The notes under the pieces were generated by a model. It was not told the DNA's origin. It saw nothing but the letters and a program-made list of their open reading frames with translations, and searched no databases. The translations under genes were made by a program, and so were the position numbers. DNA of 10,284 nucleotides from assembly GCA_964623505.1 (NCBI GenBank), contig CAZUSP010000018.1, positions 1 to 10,284 on the forward strand. The letters are read 5' to 3'. Position 1 is the stretch's first letter, and every line of letters starts with the position of its first letter. Positions 1-7,378 of the stretch are shown piece by piece. Source of the DNA: CAZUSP01 sp964623505 (GTDB lineage Bacteria > Patescibacteriota > Minisyncoccia > Minisyncoccales > UBA1441).

Positions 1-395
1 AGAAGAGATTAGCCGTTCCCGTTAAGTTTAGACCGGGACTGGGGACTAAAGCAGTTATCACCAAGGGCTTGGAGCGTAATTTATTTTTGTATCCCAAGAA
101 AGAATGGCAGGCATTAGCTGAAAAGCTGAGCAGTCTGCCTTTTTCGCAATCTGATGCCCGGGGATTGAGTCGAATAATGCTGGCCGGAGCCATGGAAGTT
201 GATATTGATAAAGCCGGCCGCATATTAATCCCAGATTATTTGAAAGAGTACGCTGGGCTGGATAAAGAAATATCAGTCATTGGACTGTCAAACCGAGTCG
301 AGATCTGGGATAAGAAGGCCTGGGATTCATACCAGAAGAAAACTACCCAGGACATAGGTGATATTGCCGAAAGATTAAAAGAATTAGGAATTTAA
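1..395 (+). CDS. mraZ: MraZ, transcriptional regulator of the division/cell-wall cluster (5' end cut off by the window)
   Basis: MraZ is an AbrB/SpoVT-like DNA-binding protein that usually controls the mra/dcw operon it heads. The reading frame is already open at base 3 (KRLAVPVKFRPGLG...) and runs 130 codons to TAA at 393-395, so the true start lies upstream. A TTG at 69 is in frame but would cut through the first domain and is not a credible start. Both halves of the tandem fold are visible: an N-terminal copy with KRLAVPVKFR and the segment around ITKGLERNLFLYPKKEW, and a second copy with DKAGRILIPDYLKEYAGL and the conserved RVEIWDKKAW. MraZ is usually about 140 residues, so only about 10-15 are missing. 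The gene ends in a 1-nt TAATG overlap with rsmH. The operator repeats that MraZ binds would lie upstream of the window. The family assignment is firm. Confidence 0.95.
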   Translation, partial: KRLAVPVKFRPGLGTKAVITKGLERNLFLYPKKEWQALAEKLSSLPFSQSDARGLSRIMLAGAMEVDIDKAGRILIPDYLKEYAGLDKEISVIGLSNRVEIWDKKAWDSYQKKTTQDIGDIAERLKELGI

Positions 396-1282
396 TGCAT
401 GTTCCAGTTCTGCAAAGAGAATTAATTGAGTGCTTAAATCCGGGCGCAAATGAGAACTTCATTGACGGCACGGTTAATGGTGGTGGACACGCTAGATTGA
501 TTTTAGAGAAGACCGTTCCGCGGGGTATGTTGCTGGGGATAGACTGGACGCCGGAGTTGATTCAAGAGCTCGAAAAAAGTTTTCAAGAAAAAGGTTTGAA
601 CGAAAGGACGATTCTGGTTTGCGATAACTTTGCCCGGTTAGTGGAGATAGTTCATGAAAAGAATTTTCAGCCAGTCAATGGTTTGGTGCTTGACTTGGGC
701 ATGTCAAGCTGGCACTTGGAAAAATCAGGCCGCGGATTTAGCTTTCTTAGAAAAGAAAAGATTGATATGAGATTCGGAAGTCGGAGCGAATTAGATGCCT
801 GGACCATCATCAATCGATGGTCAGAAGAGGAGATCGGATCGTTAATCCGAAATTACGGACAAGAAAGGTTTTGGCGGAAGATCGCCTCTAGTGTTGTTGC
901 GGAACGGCAGATAAATCCGATCGAGACCACTTTTGATTTGGTCAGGGTTATCGAAAAGTCAGTTCCTGATTGGTATCGAGCCAGAAGAATCAACGCCGCA
1001 ACCAAGACCTTTCAAGCCCTAAGAATCGTTGTTAATCGAGAACTGGCCAACCTTTCCAAGGTACTGCCGCAGATAATTGAAATATTAGCTCCTGGCGGTC
1101 GAGCGGCCATCATCTCCTTCCATGAGCTCGAGGACAGAATGGTTAAGCAGTTTTTTAAAAGCGAAGCAGAACAAGGCCGATTGCGCCTTCTGACCAGGAG
1201 GCCAATCAAACCCTCCGAAGAGGAGATTCAAGAGAATCATCGGGCTCGTTCAGCTAGATTAAGAGTGGCTCAAAAAATTTAG
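395..1282 (+). CDS. rsmH: 16S rRNA (cytosine(1402)-N(4))-methyltransferase RsmH
   Basis: RsmH (MraW) uses S-adenosylmethionine to methylate N4 of C1402 in the 16S rRNA decoding centre. The 295-residue protein has normal family length and carries the expected blocks in order: HVPVL at 2-6, the SAM-binding loop DGTVNGGGHA at 24-33, LDLGMSSWHLEKSGRGFSF at 99-117, IDMRF at 123-127, RINAATKTFQALRI at 198-211, ISFHELEDRMVK at 240-251 and the C-terminal RARSARLR at 283-290. The block at 123-127 reads IDMRF where most relatives have LDMRM, a mild divergence. The ATG at 395 overlaps the mraZ stop by one base, so translational coupling is likely. No Shine-Dalgarno of its own is evident. The mraZ-rsmH order is the classic head of the dcw cluster, which agrees with the motif evidence. 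Confidence 0.97.
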   Translation: MHVPVLQRELIECLNPGANENFIDGTVNGGGHARLILEKTVPRGMLLGIDWTPELIQELEKSFQEKGLNERTILVCDNFARLVEIVHEKNFQPVNGLVLDLGMSSWHLEKSGRGFSFLRKEKIDMRFGSRSELDAWTIINRWSEEEIGSLIRNYGQERFWRKIASSVVAERQINPIETTFDLVRVIEKSVPDWYRARRINAATKTFQALRIVVNRELANLSKVLPQIIEILAPGGRAAIISFHELEDRMVKQFFKSEAEQGRLRLLTRRPIKPSEEEIQENHRARSARLRVAQKI

Positions 1283-1295
1283 ATTAATTTTTAAC

Positions 1296-1574
1296 ATGAT
1301 AAAAATCACCATCACAGCCGTTATTCTTCTACTGGCCTTGATTGCAGGTTATGCTTTTCAGATTGTTGCAATGATTGATCTGGAGTATCTAATTGATGTT
1401 CATCAAACAAGTATGAGTCAGACCAGACAGTTGGTTTTGGAAATGGAAAATAGTTATGCGGCCAATTCATCTTTGATTGACATTTGGCCGATGATTCAAG
1501 ATCTTGAGTTTGAAGAAGTCAAGGAAGTGACTCACATTAAAGTGAGTGAACCTGTGTTTGCGGTTGGTCGATAG
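1296..1574 (+). CDS. ftsL: Probable FtsL-like division protein (single N-terminal TM plus short helix)
   Basis: FtsL is a small bitopic division protein that pairs with FtsB/DivIC and activates FtsW-FtsI at the septum. This 92-residue protein has a short cytoplasmic start, one hydrophobic segment at about residues 4-27 (ITAVILLLALIAGYAFQIVA), and then a helical, charged and polar outer part that could form a short coiled coil (residues 28-60). The sequence alone is too poorly conserved to prove identity. The call rests on topology, size and the position between rsmH (13-nt gap) and ftsI (3-nt gap), which is where ftsL sits in most dcw clusters. No clear Shine-Dalgarno precedes the ATG, so expression probably depends on the operon transcript. 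It could be another small division-associated membrane protein. Confidence 0.65.
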   Translation: MIKITITAVILLLALIAGYAFQIVAMIDLEYLIDVHQTSMSQTRQLVLEMENSYAANSSLIDIWPMIQDLEFEEVKEVTHIKVSEPVFAVGR

Positions 1575-1577
1575 TTC

Positions 1578-3227
1578 ATGTTGAAGATTCGTTTATATAT
1601 CATTTTTTTCTTTTTTTCTTTAATCAGTGCCGCTTTTATCGGACGACTCTTTGTGCTACAAGTTCGGGATGGCAGCCTGTATCGGGCTCGGGCCCAGGGA
1701 CAACAAGAGTCTTTGCAGGAAATTCGTGGCCAGCGGGGTCGCGTATTCTTCCGGCACAAAGAGCACTTGGCCGTCAACAAGAGACAAAATGTTGTTTATT
1801 TTTTACCCGAAGCGATTCTAGCTGATTCTGCAATCAGTTCCGTTTTTTCAGAAATAATGGAGGAGGATTTTAGCGGTTTGATCAACCAAGGGGCTGTTCG
1901 TCGAGTTATAAGTGATCAACAAATGGCGGCTGTCAAGAAACTACATCATCCACTTTTAAATCAAATCGATGAACAGTTGGTGCGATTTTACCCCCAGGGT
2001 TTATTGGCTGCTCATGTGATCGGATTCGTGGGCGGCTATCAAGTTGGCCAGTATGGGTTGGAGGAATATTATGAATCTGTTCTTCGCGGGGAAAGCGGGC
2101 TGACTCGCCAATTTAATTTTTTGAACTTGAGTGCAACCGAACCTGAATTTAATCCCGAACCGGGGCATGATCTTTATTTAACAATTGATTATAATATTCA
2201 ATTCCAGGCGGAACGGTTGCTAGAAGAAGCCAAGGAGCGCTGGGATATCACTGGCGGAACGATCATTGTCTCCGATCCGGGGACCGGGAAGATATTGGCT
2301 ATGGCCAATTATCCCAGCTTTGATCCGAACTACTATGGTCGCTATGGGCAGGAAGACATGAGAAGGTTCATCAATCCGGCGACTCAAAACTTATATGAAC
2401 CGGGTTCTATCTTCAAGGTGTTTACTCTGGCGGCCGGATTGAATGAAGACAGGGTGACTCCAGAGACTGTCTATAATGATACCGGTTCGGTTTCAGTTGG
2501 CGGTCCGCCAATCTACAATTATCGAAGGCGTGTTTGGGGAATTCGGACCATGACCGAAGTTTTAAACAAATCCATCAATACTGGTTCGGTTTTTGTACAG
2601 CAAGAACTGGGCAGGGATCTGTTTTTGAAATATGTTGATCTTTTTGGATTTACTCGGCCGACGGGAATTGACCTGGCCGGAGAAAGCTATTCCGGTAATC
2701 AGGTTTTAAAAAGGGGTTTTAACCGGGATTTGGCTACGGCTTCATTCGGCCAGGGGGTTGCCGTTACCTCGATTCAGTTAATTTCAGCCATTAATACCTT
2801 GGCTAATGACGGGATTTTGATGAAGCCGTACATTGTCGAGCGCCAAATTGACCAAAATGGCAGTGTTAAAATTACTCAACCAGAAGAGGTGGGCCGAGTG
2901 ATCGATCCTCGGGTGGCGAATCAGATAACTATGATGATGGTTGAAGTTGTTAACCATGGTTACGGCAACCGAGCACAGGTTCCGGGTTATTTAATCGCGG
3001 GCAAAACAGGGACGGCCCAGATACCTAAGCCGGAGGGCGATTATCTGGAAGAAACCATCCATGGTTTTGCTGGTTATGGGCCAGCCCTCGATCCGGCTTT
3101 TAGTGCTTTAATCAAGTTTGACGCCCCTAAGGCGCGTGATTCCTCGGGAACGGCAGCTCCAATTTTTCAAGAGTTAGCCCAATATATCTTGAATTATTAT
3201 CAGATTGCGCCCGAGACTAGCCAATAA
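1578..3227 (+). CDS. ftsI: Class B penicillin-binding protein, FtsI/PBP3-type septal transpeptidase
   Basis: FtsI crosslinks septal peptidoglycan as a D,D-transpeptidase anchored in the inner membrane. The 549-residue protein starts with a signal-anchor (about residues 5-28, rich in Phe and Ile), followed by the class B dimerisation region with the GQRGRVFFRH block near 51-60. The catalytic domain carries all three active-site motifs: SxxK as SIFK at 277-280 (Ser277 nucleophile), SxN as SIN at 332-334, and KTG at 476-478 in AGKTGTAQIP. No PASTA domain follows, so it resembles FtsI more than SpoVD/PBP2x forms. It starts 3 nt after the preceding ftsL-like gene and is the last protein gene of the operon here. 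The mur/mraY/ftsW genes that usually follow are absent. Identity as a class B PBP is certain, and the septal role is inferred from the neighbours. Confidence 0.95.
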   Translation: MLKIRLYIIFFFFSLISAAFIGRLFVLQVRDGSLYRARAQGQQESLQEIRGQRGRVFFRHKEHLAVNKRQNVVYFLPEAILADSAISSVFSEIMEEDFSGLINQGAVRRVISDQQMAAVKKLHHPLLNQIDEQLVRFYPQGLLAAHVIGFVGGYQVGQYGLEEYYESVLRGESGLTRQFNFLNLSATEPEFNPEPGHDLYLTIDYNIQFQAERLLEEAKERWDITGGTIIVSDPGTGKILAMANYPSFDPNYYGRYGQEDMRRFINPATQNLYEPGSIFKVFTLAAGLNEDRVTPETVYNDTGSVSVGGPPIYNYRRRVWGIRTMTEVLNKSINTGSVFVQQELGRDLFLKYVDLFGFTRPTGIDLAGESYSGNQVLKRGFNRDLATASFGQGVAVTSIQLISAINTLANDGILMKPYIVERQIDQNGSVKITQPEEVGRVIDPRVANQITMMMVEVVNHGYGNRAQVPGYLIAGKTGTAQIPKPEGDYLEETIHGFAGYGPALDPAFSALIKFDAPKARDSSGTAAPIFQELAQYILNYYQIAPETSQ

Positions 3228-3237
3228 CCATTATTCA

Positions 3238-3246
3238 TGTTACAAT
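3238..3246 (+). promoter_or_regulatory. Extended -10 promoter for tRNA-Glu (and probably rplU)
   Basis: The sequence TG-T-TACAAT fits an extended -10 element (TGn followed by a 5/6 match to TATAAT). It lies just after the ftsI stop codon. Transcription would start near 3253, about 10 nt before the tRNA. No good -35 hexamer is visible at the usual distance, which is normal for extended -10 promoters. The assignment is by eye from sequence. Confidence 0.5.
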
Positions 3247-3262
3247 GAGCTTTGTTTTTTGG

Positions 3263-3338
3263 GGCCCCGTCATCTAGTGGTTCAGGATACGTGGTTCTCA
3301 GCCATGTTACACGGGTTCGAATCCCGTCGGGGCTGCCA
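3263..3338 (+). tRNA. tRNA-Glu (anticodon CTC), CCA encoded
   Basis: A full cloverleaf can be drawn. The acceptor stem GGCCCCG pairs with CGGGGCT (with a terminal G-U). The D stem is ATC/GAT around TAGTGGTTCAG. The anticodon stem CGTGG/CCATG encloses loop TTCTCAG with anticodon CTC at 3297-3299. The T arm is ACGGG-TTCGAAT-CCCGT. The discriminator is G at 3335 and CCA is encoded at 3336-3338. CTC reads GAG (Glu). rplU starts 17 nt after the CCA, so the two may share a transcript. Confidence 0.96.
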
Positions 3339-3355
3339 TTTTAATTATTTAAAAC

Positions 3356-3667
3356 ATGTTTGCTATCATTGAAACAGGCGGAAAACAATACTTGGTTTCG
3401 GTTGGTGACAAGATCAAGGTTGAGAAGGTTAATAAAAAGGAAGGGGCTAAAGTTAAATTTGACCAGGTTTTGATGTGCGGAGACGACAAAGACATCAACG
3501 TCGGCCAGCCTCGAGTCAAGGGCGCTTCGGTTGAAGGAAGGATCTTGGCCCAGGCCAAAAACAAGAAAGTGACCATTCTCAAGTATAAGGCTAAAAAGCG
3601 ATATCAGAAAAAGATAGGCCACCGACAGCCCTATACCGAGGTTGAGATTACTAGCATAAAAGACTAA
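3356..3667 (+). CDS. rplU: 50S ribosomal protein L21
   Basis: L21 binds 23S rRNA (next to L20) in the large subunit. The 103-residue product has normal length. It begins with the near-universal MFAIIETGGKQY and ends with the signature lysine-rich stretch KYKAKKRYQKKIGHRQPYTE, where GHRQ is diagnostic. The ATG at 3356 matches the family start exactly. There is no Shine-Dalgarno, and the upstream stretch is A/T-rich. rpmA (L27), the usual next gene, is absent. The stop codon instead overlaps the stop codon of recR on the opposite strand. A stem-loop with a T-rich tail at 3728-3770, inside the recR 3' end, could end this transcript. Confidence 0.97.
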   Translation: MFAIIETGGKQYLVSVGDKIKVEKVNKKEGAKVKFDQVLMCGDDKDINVGQPRVKGASVEGRILAQAKNKKVTILKYKAKKRYQKKIGHRQPYTEVEITSIKD

Positions 3668-4266
3668 TCGGCCCGATCCTGGATGGCTTTCTTGAGTGTC
3701 TCTGGATCAGCATATTCCAATTCAGCCCCCCGTGGCAATCCTTGCCTTGGGGTGGTTATTTTTATCTTTGGCCGATGACGATGGATCGCTTTCTTCAAAT
3801 AATCTGACAAAGCCAGCCCTTCGGTGGTTGGGTTGACGGCCAATATGACCTCCTCGATATTCTCTTTTTTTAAAAGTAACAATAACTGCTTGAGGCGGGT
3901 TTTGAAATTATCTGATTGAAACCAAAGAACAGCCGGCCCCATGATGAAATATCGGCCCAGATGGGTTTTGGTTTCTTCAATGGCATTAAGATCGGTTTCT
4001 TTCTCAACGATACAGATGGTCTTGTTCTGTCTTTTCGGGTCAAAACAGATCGGGCAGAGCGTTTTCTGGTTTGAGGAATCAATGGGATAGTGGCAGAAAG
4101 AACAAAATTTTAGCTGATCTAGTTTTTTTAGAGCTTCAATTAAAAGTTTTCTTTCTTGGCGGTCCAAATGGGCCAGATAAAGAGTATAGCGGGTAGCTGT
4201 TCGAAAGCCCACCCCCGGCCATTTCACTATCTGGCTGATCAGTTGACGAAGATTGTTAGAAAGCAT
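3664..4266 (-). CDS. recR: Recombination mediator RecR
   Basis: RecR works with RecF/RecO to load RecA on gapped single-stranded DNA. The 200-residue length is standard. Residues 9-32 form the helix-hairpin-helix (LISQIVKWPGVGFRTATRYT). C55, C58, C71 and C74 form the zinc finger (CSFC...CPIC). The Toprim domain starts near 84 (ICIVEKETDLNAIE) and includes EEVILAVNPTTEG at 138-150 and GLPRGAELEYAD at 176-187. The segment GPAVLWFQSDN at 110-120 departs from the usual LxGxISPL-type sequence, but the rest is typical. The start lies 11 nt inside the end of dnaB, so it is probably coupled to dnaB on one transcript. Its TAG overlaps the rplU TAA on the other strand. Confidence 0.97.
   Translation of the reverse strand: MLSNNLRQLISQIVKWPGVGFRTATRYTLYLAHLDRQERKLLIEALKKLDQLKFCSFCHYPIDSSNQKTLCPICFDPKRQNKTICIVEKETDLNAIEETKTHLGRYFIMGPAVLWFQSDNFKTRLKQLLLLLKKENIEEVILAVNPTTEGLALSDYLKKAIHRHRPKIKITTPRQGLPRGAELEYADPETLKKAIQDRAD
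3728..3770 (+). terminator. Possible intrinsic terminator for rplU, embedded antisense in recR
   Basis: CCCC-gt-GGCAA-tcc-TTGCC-tt-GGGG can fold as a 4+5 bp hairpin at 3728-3752, followed after 3 nt by a T-rich stretch (TTATTTTTATCTTT). It lies about 60 nt past the rplU stop, and there is no intergenic space between rplU and recR. The same bases encode the conserved GLPRG region of RecR, so the structure may be a by-product of coding. Confidence 0.35.
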
Positions 4267-5623
4267 CTTGCTGGTCGAAAGAGCTTTCTTCTAAATTACG
4301 GAAAGTCACTCGAGGTCCATCAAAATAGAGAGAAACCTGTCCGATGGGTCCATTGCGATGTTTGGCAATGATTATGTCGGCAACGTTTTCTTGTGAGGGG
4401 TTCTCCTTATAAAAATCCTCACGATAAATGAACAAGACAACATCCGCATCCTGCTCTATGCTTCCACTTTCGCGAAGATCAGATAATCGAGGACGATGAG
4501 GGGTGCGTTGCTCAACGGCTCGAGAAAGCTGGGAAAGAACCAGAACCGGTATATTCAGTTCTTTGGCGATCCCTTTCAGGGCTCGGGAGCTTTCAGTTAC
4601 CTGTTGAACCATTGATTGCATTGAATTCATCGGCTGCATCAACTGAAGATAATCAACCACCAAAAGCCCCAGTCCATAATTTGCCTGCAATCTTCGGGCC
4701 ATGGCTCTCATCTGAAGAATATTGATGCCGGAACTGTCGTCGATGAATATTGGGGCTTCGGCGAGAATGCCCAGGGCCGACTGAATTCGGGCAAAGTCGT
4801 TTTCCTCTCCTTTCTCCGACAATCTTCCGGTTCTTAATTTCCAAAGATCAACATTGGCTTGACTGGCCAGCATGCGATCAATAACCTGGTCTTGAGACAT
4901 TTCCAGGCTGAAGATCCCAACCGGAACTTTGTTGAAAACAGCCGCTTGTCGAGCGATATCTAGAGCCAGGGCACTTTTACCCATACTGGGACGGGCGGCC
5001 AAAATAATCAGGTCGGATTTTTGTAGTCCGGCCAAGGTGTTATCCAGCTTAGTGAACCCAGTCGCCAGGCCTCTTAGTCCGCCTTTATGTTTTGAAAGCT
5101 GATCTATGCGGTCAAAAGTATTTTCCAGCCCTTCCCGGATTGGTCTGAAATGTTGAGTCAGTGATTTTTGGGCGATACTAAATATTCGTTTTTCGGCTTG
5201 ATCCAGTAGGATGTCGCTATCCTCTGATTCATTGCGGGCAATGGCCCCTATTTCATGAGAGGCGCTGATCAAATCCCGAAGAACTCTTTTCTTTTGAACG
5301 ATGTTGGCGTAGTTAGTCATATTGCTGGCTGTTGGAACCGAGCTGACCAGCTCTGATATGTAGGCCTGGCCGCCAACATCATCCAGTTGGTTTTTTTCTT
5401 TTAGGGCGTCGGCAACGCTAATAACATCAATGGGGGTGCTGCGCTGGAAAAGCTCCAACATGGCTCGATATATTTTCTGATGCTCAGGGTAGTAGAAATC
5501 TTCAACCAGCAAAAAATCAGCCACTCGGATAATGGCATTGACGTCTATCATCAAGCTGCCGAGCAGACAAACTTCGGCTTCTTTGTTTTGAGGGGGTAGC
5601 TGGTTGGGAGTATTTTTAACCAT
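4256..5623 (-). CDS. dnaB: Replicative DNA helicase DnaB
   Basis: DnaB is the hexameric 5'-3' helicase that unwinds DNA at the replication fork. The 455-residue protein has the N-terminal DnaB domain (PPQNKEAEVCLLGSLMID near 10-27, through about 115), a linker, and the RecA-like ATPase core from about 180 (GLATGFTKLDNTLAGL). Walker A is ARPSMGKS at 210-217, Walker B is LLVVDYLQLM at 320-329 (Asp324), and LSQLSRAVEQR at 363-373 and LRESGSIEQDADVVLFIYRE at 383-402 are family signatures. No intein interrupts the core. The ATG at 5623 follows a good promoter with almost no leader. recR overlaps the 3' end by 11 nt, giving a two-gene replication/repair operon. Confidence 0.98.
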   Translation of the reverse strand: MVKNTPNQLPPQNKEAEVCLLGSLMIDVNAIIRVADFLLVEDFYYPEHQKIYRAMLELFQRSTPIDVISVADALKEKNQLDDVGGQAYISELVSSVPTASNMTNYANIVQKKRVLRDLISASHEIGAIARNESEDSDILLDQAEKRIFSIAQKSLTQHFRPIREGLENTFDRIDQLSKHKGGLRGLATGFTKLDNTLAGLQKSDLIILAARPSMGKSALALDIARQAAVFNKVPVGIFSLEMSQDQVIDRMLASQANVDLWKLRTGRLSEKGEENDFARIQSALGILAEAPIFIDDSSGINILQMRAMARRLQANYGLGLLVVDYLQLMQPMNSMQSMVQQVTESSRALKGIAKELNIPVLVLSQLSRAVEQRTPHRPRLSDLRESGSIEQDADVVLFIYREDFYKENPSQENVADIIIAKHRNGPIGQVSLYFDGPRVTFRNLEESSFDQQDAF

Positions 5624-5631
5624 AGTGGTTT

Positions 5632-5660
5632 ATTTTAATCTGAAGGGACGGATAAATCAA
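5632..5660 (-). promoter_or_regulatory. dnaB-recR promoter giving a leaderless or near-leaderless mRNA
   Basis: On the minus strand TTGATT (5660-5655) is followed by a 17-nt spacer and TAAAAT (5637-5632), a good sigma70-type pair. Only 8 nt separate the -10 box from the dnaB ATG, so the start of transcription would fall within about 0-2 nt of the start codon. No Shine-Dalgarno fits in that space. Confidence 0.6.
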
Positions 5661-5718
5661 TCAATTTTGACTTTTGATCTTAAAATTGTATTCATCCTAT
5701 TGGTCGAAAGAATGTTTC

Positions 5719-5746
5719 TTGACAATTATTTCTAATGGTTCAAAAT
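5719..5746 (+). promoter_or_regulatory. Candidate promoter for the 43-codon small ORF
   Basis: A consensus -35 TTGACA (5719-5724) is followed by a 16-nt spacer and CAAAAT (5741-5746), a 4/6 match to the -10 box and similar to the TAAAAT boxes of dnaB and cysS. Transcription would begin near 5753, just before the Shine-Dalgarno of the ORF at 5767. Confidence 0.45.
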
Positions 5747-5752
5747 CATATT

Positions 5753-5767
5753 TGGAGGTGATCTCCA
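5753..5767 (+). promoter_or_regulatory. Shine-Dalgarno held in a small hairpin
   Basis: TGGAG (5753-5757) can pair with CTCCA (5763-5767) around the loop GTGAT. The stem contains the Shine-Dalgarno core and reaches the first base of the ATG. It could modulate translation of the 43-codon ORF. This is only a 5-bp stem, so the effect is speculative. Confidence 0.35.
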
Positions 5768-5898
5768 TGAGGAGGGTCTTGTGGCAGAAAAAGTTATGGA
5801 AGCGCACCGGGGGTCGCTTTATAACAGCGATCGACACCATCTTCTGGACGCTATTCTCGCGGCTCTTTTGGGGGCTACGAGGTCCTCCCCAGATATAA
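5767..5898 (+). CDS. Small basic, tryptophan-rich protein of 43 residues (unknown function)
   Basis: The family is not recognised. The ATG at 5767 follows GGAGGTGATC (5754-5763), a 10-base match to the anti-Shine-Dalgarno end of 16S rRNA at ideal spacing and by far the strongest ribosome site in the window. The product starts MRRVLWQKKLWKRTGGRF (net strongly positive), then has a hydrophobic/aromatic stretch FITAIDTIFWTLFSRLFWGL and ends GPPQI. It could be an amphipathic or membrane-binding peptide. It is flanked by a consensus -35 upstream and a stem-loop 8 nt after the stop, so it looks like a self-contained monocistron between dnaB and cysS. The ribosome site can also fold into a 5-bp hairpin (5753-5767) that would mask it. 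The signals support expression, but the protein has no known homologue that I can name. Confidence 0.5.
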   Translation: MRRVLWQKKLWKRTGGRFITAIDTIFWTLFSRLFWGLRGPPQI

Positions 5899-5905
5899 AG
5901 GTCTA

Positions 5906-5945
5906 GGGCCATCCTCGAGGTATAGGGGATGGTCCAAATCTTTTC
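5906..5945 (+). terminator. Stem-loop between the small ORF and cysS, possible terminator
   Basis: GGGCCATCCTC (5906-5916) pairs over 11 positions with GGGGATGGTCC (5925-5935), including two G-U pairs, around an 8-nt loop. On the + strand it is followed by AAATCTTTT, a weak T-tract, which suits termination of the small-ORF transcript. On the - strand it lies just past the cysS stop but the following sequence is less T-rich, so bidirectional use is possible but weaker. Confidence 0.5.
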
Positions 5946-7374
5946 AGATAGGATTGATTTTAGGCCCTTGGTCGGTGTCTTCAACCTGATAGCCCAGCTT
6001 TTTTATCTTTTGGCGGACTAGATCCGCCTCGGTCCATTTTTTCTGTTGCCTCATCTCTTCTCGTTGATCAACCATTTCTTTGATTCGGGCCGGAACAGTC
6101 TCGTTTTGATTTATATTTTTCTCAATCTCTATTCCCAGGAACCGGTCCCATTCGATCATTAAGTCTAATATTTTTCGGGCTTCAGACAAGTTAATGACTT
6201 TTTGATCGATCAACTGATTCGTTTCGTTCAAAAACTCGAATAAGGTAGCTAATATTTTAGGGGCATCAAGATTGTTGCGGATAGATCTCTTGAATTTGGT
6301 GCGATAAGAGCTCAAGTTTATCTTTTTTGGTTTTTCCCCTTTATGATTGTATTGATTCAGTCGACGAGCGGTTTGATATATCTTTTCTAGATTCTTTTGA
6401 GCTTGATTCATCGCCTTCCAGCTGAATTCTTGCTTCTTTTGATAATGGGCGGATAGAATAAAGATGCGGTAAGAGAGGGGATTATATCCCTTTTTTACCA
6501 GGTCTTTGATGGTTAAAAATTCTCCCCGGGATTTAGACATCTTGGTCTGGTTTATCTGTAAAAATTCAACATGCAGCCAAATATTGGCTTGGGGCTTGTT
6601 GTGGGCCGCCTCTGACTGGGCTATTTCATTCTCATGATGAACGCCGATGTGATCAACTCCACCGGTGTGGATGTCAAATGGTTGCCCCAGATATTTTTTT
6701 GAAAGAGCCGAGCACTCAAGGTGCCAACCGGGGAAGCCCAGTCCCCAGGGAGAGGGCCATTCTTGCTGTCTTTTGGCATCTTTGGGAGAGAATTTCCAAA
6801 GAGCAAAGTCAGTTGGATTTCGTTTTTCTGGAGATAGCTCGATTCTGGCTCCGGCTTTCTTTTCTTGGGTGCTTTGGCCGGAGAGTTGTCCATATTTCTT
6901 AAACTTTGAAGTGTCAAAGTAGACGCCGTCGCTGGTTTGATAGGTGTAGTCCTTCTTTTCCAGTTTTTGAACCAGCTGGATCATTTCGGCAATGTGTTCA
7001 CTGGCTCGGGGCATTACTTGGGCCGGGATGATGTTCAGCATCTTTCCATCCTCAACAAAGGCCTGAAAATAGAAGTCGGTTATTTCTTGAGCAGTTTTGT
7101 TTTCTTTTTTGGCTTCCATTTCAACCTTATCTTGGCCGGTATCAGCATCAGAAGTTAAATGACCGACATCGGTAATGTTCATTACCTGCTTAGTTTGGTA
7201 GCCAAGATAGTTCAAGGCTCTTTTCAGGAAGTCAGCTATGAGAAAACTGCGCCAGTTGCCAATGTGAGGGAACTGGTAGACGGTGGGGCCGCAGTTATAC
7301 ATCAAGACTTGAGGCGGCTTGACCGGCTTAAGAGTTTCTTTTTTTCTGGCCAGAGTATTATAAAGCTTCATCAT
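5944..7374 (-). CDS. cysS: Cysteinyl-tRNA synthetase
   Basis: CysRS charges tRNA-Cys with cysteine in the cytoplasm. The class I signatures are clear: CGPTVYQFPHIGN at 28-40 (HIGH-type motif) and KMSKS at 278-282. The zinc ligands are C28, C221, H246 and E250, with the same 25- and 4-residue spacings as the E. coli enzyme. DIHTGGVDHIGVHHENE at 234-250 is a variant of the usual DIHGGGxDLxFPHHENE. The 476-residue length, including the C-terminal helical domain, is normal. Two in-frame ATGs sit side by side (7374 and 7371). The second gives MKLYNTLARKKE, the better family match, and lies where transcription should start, so it may be the real start. The gene is divergent from dnaX and shares its promoter region. 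Confidence 0.97.
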   Translation of the reverse strand: MMKLYNTLARKKETLKPVKPPQVLMYNCGPTVYQFPHIGNWRSFLIADFLKRALNYLGYQTKQVMNITDVGHLTSDADTGQDKVEMEAKKENKTAQEITDFYFQAFVEDGKMLNIIPAQVMPRASEHIAEMIQLVQKLEKKDYTYQTSDGVYFDTSKFKKYGQLSGQSTQEKKAGARIELSPEKRNPTDFALWKFSPKDAKRQQEWPSPWGLGFPGWHLECSALSKKYLGQPFDIHTGGVDHIGVHHENEIAQSEAAHNKPQANIWLHVEFLQINQTKMSKSRGEFLTIKDLVKKGYNPLSYRIFILSAHYQKKQEFSWKAMNQAQKNLEKIYQTARRLNQYNHKGEKPKKINLSSYRTKFKRSIRNNLDAPKILATLFEFLNETNQLIDQKVINLSEARKILDLMIEWDRFLGIEIEKNINQNETVPARIKEMVDQREEMRQQKKWTEADLVRQKIKKLGYQVEDTDQGPKINPI

Positions 7375-7378
7375 CGCT

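Noticed and set aside
69..395. mraZ starting at TTG 69
   Set aside because: Codons before 69 in the same frame encode the conserved first MraZ repeat, so the gene is cut by the window edge.
5674..5766. N-terminal extension of the small ORF back to 5674
   Set aside because: The extension would span the -35 and -10 boxes, and the strong ribosome site clearly selects ATG 5767.
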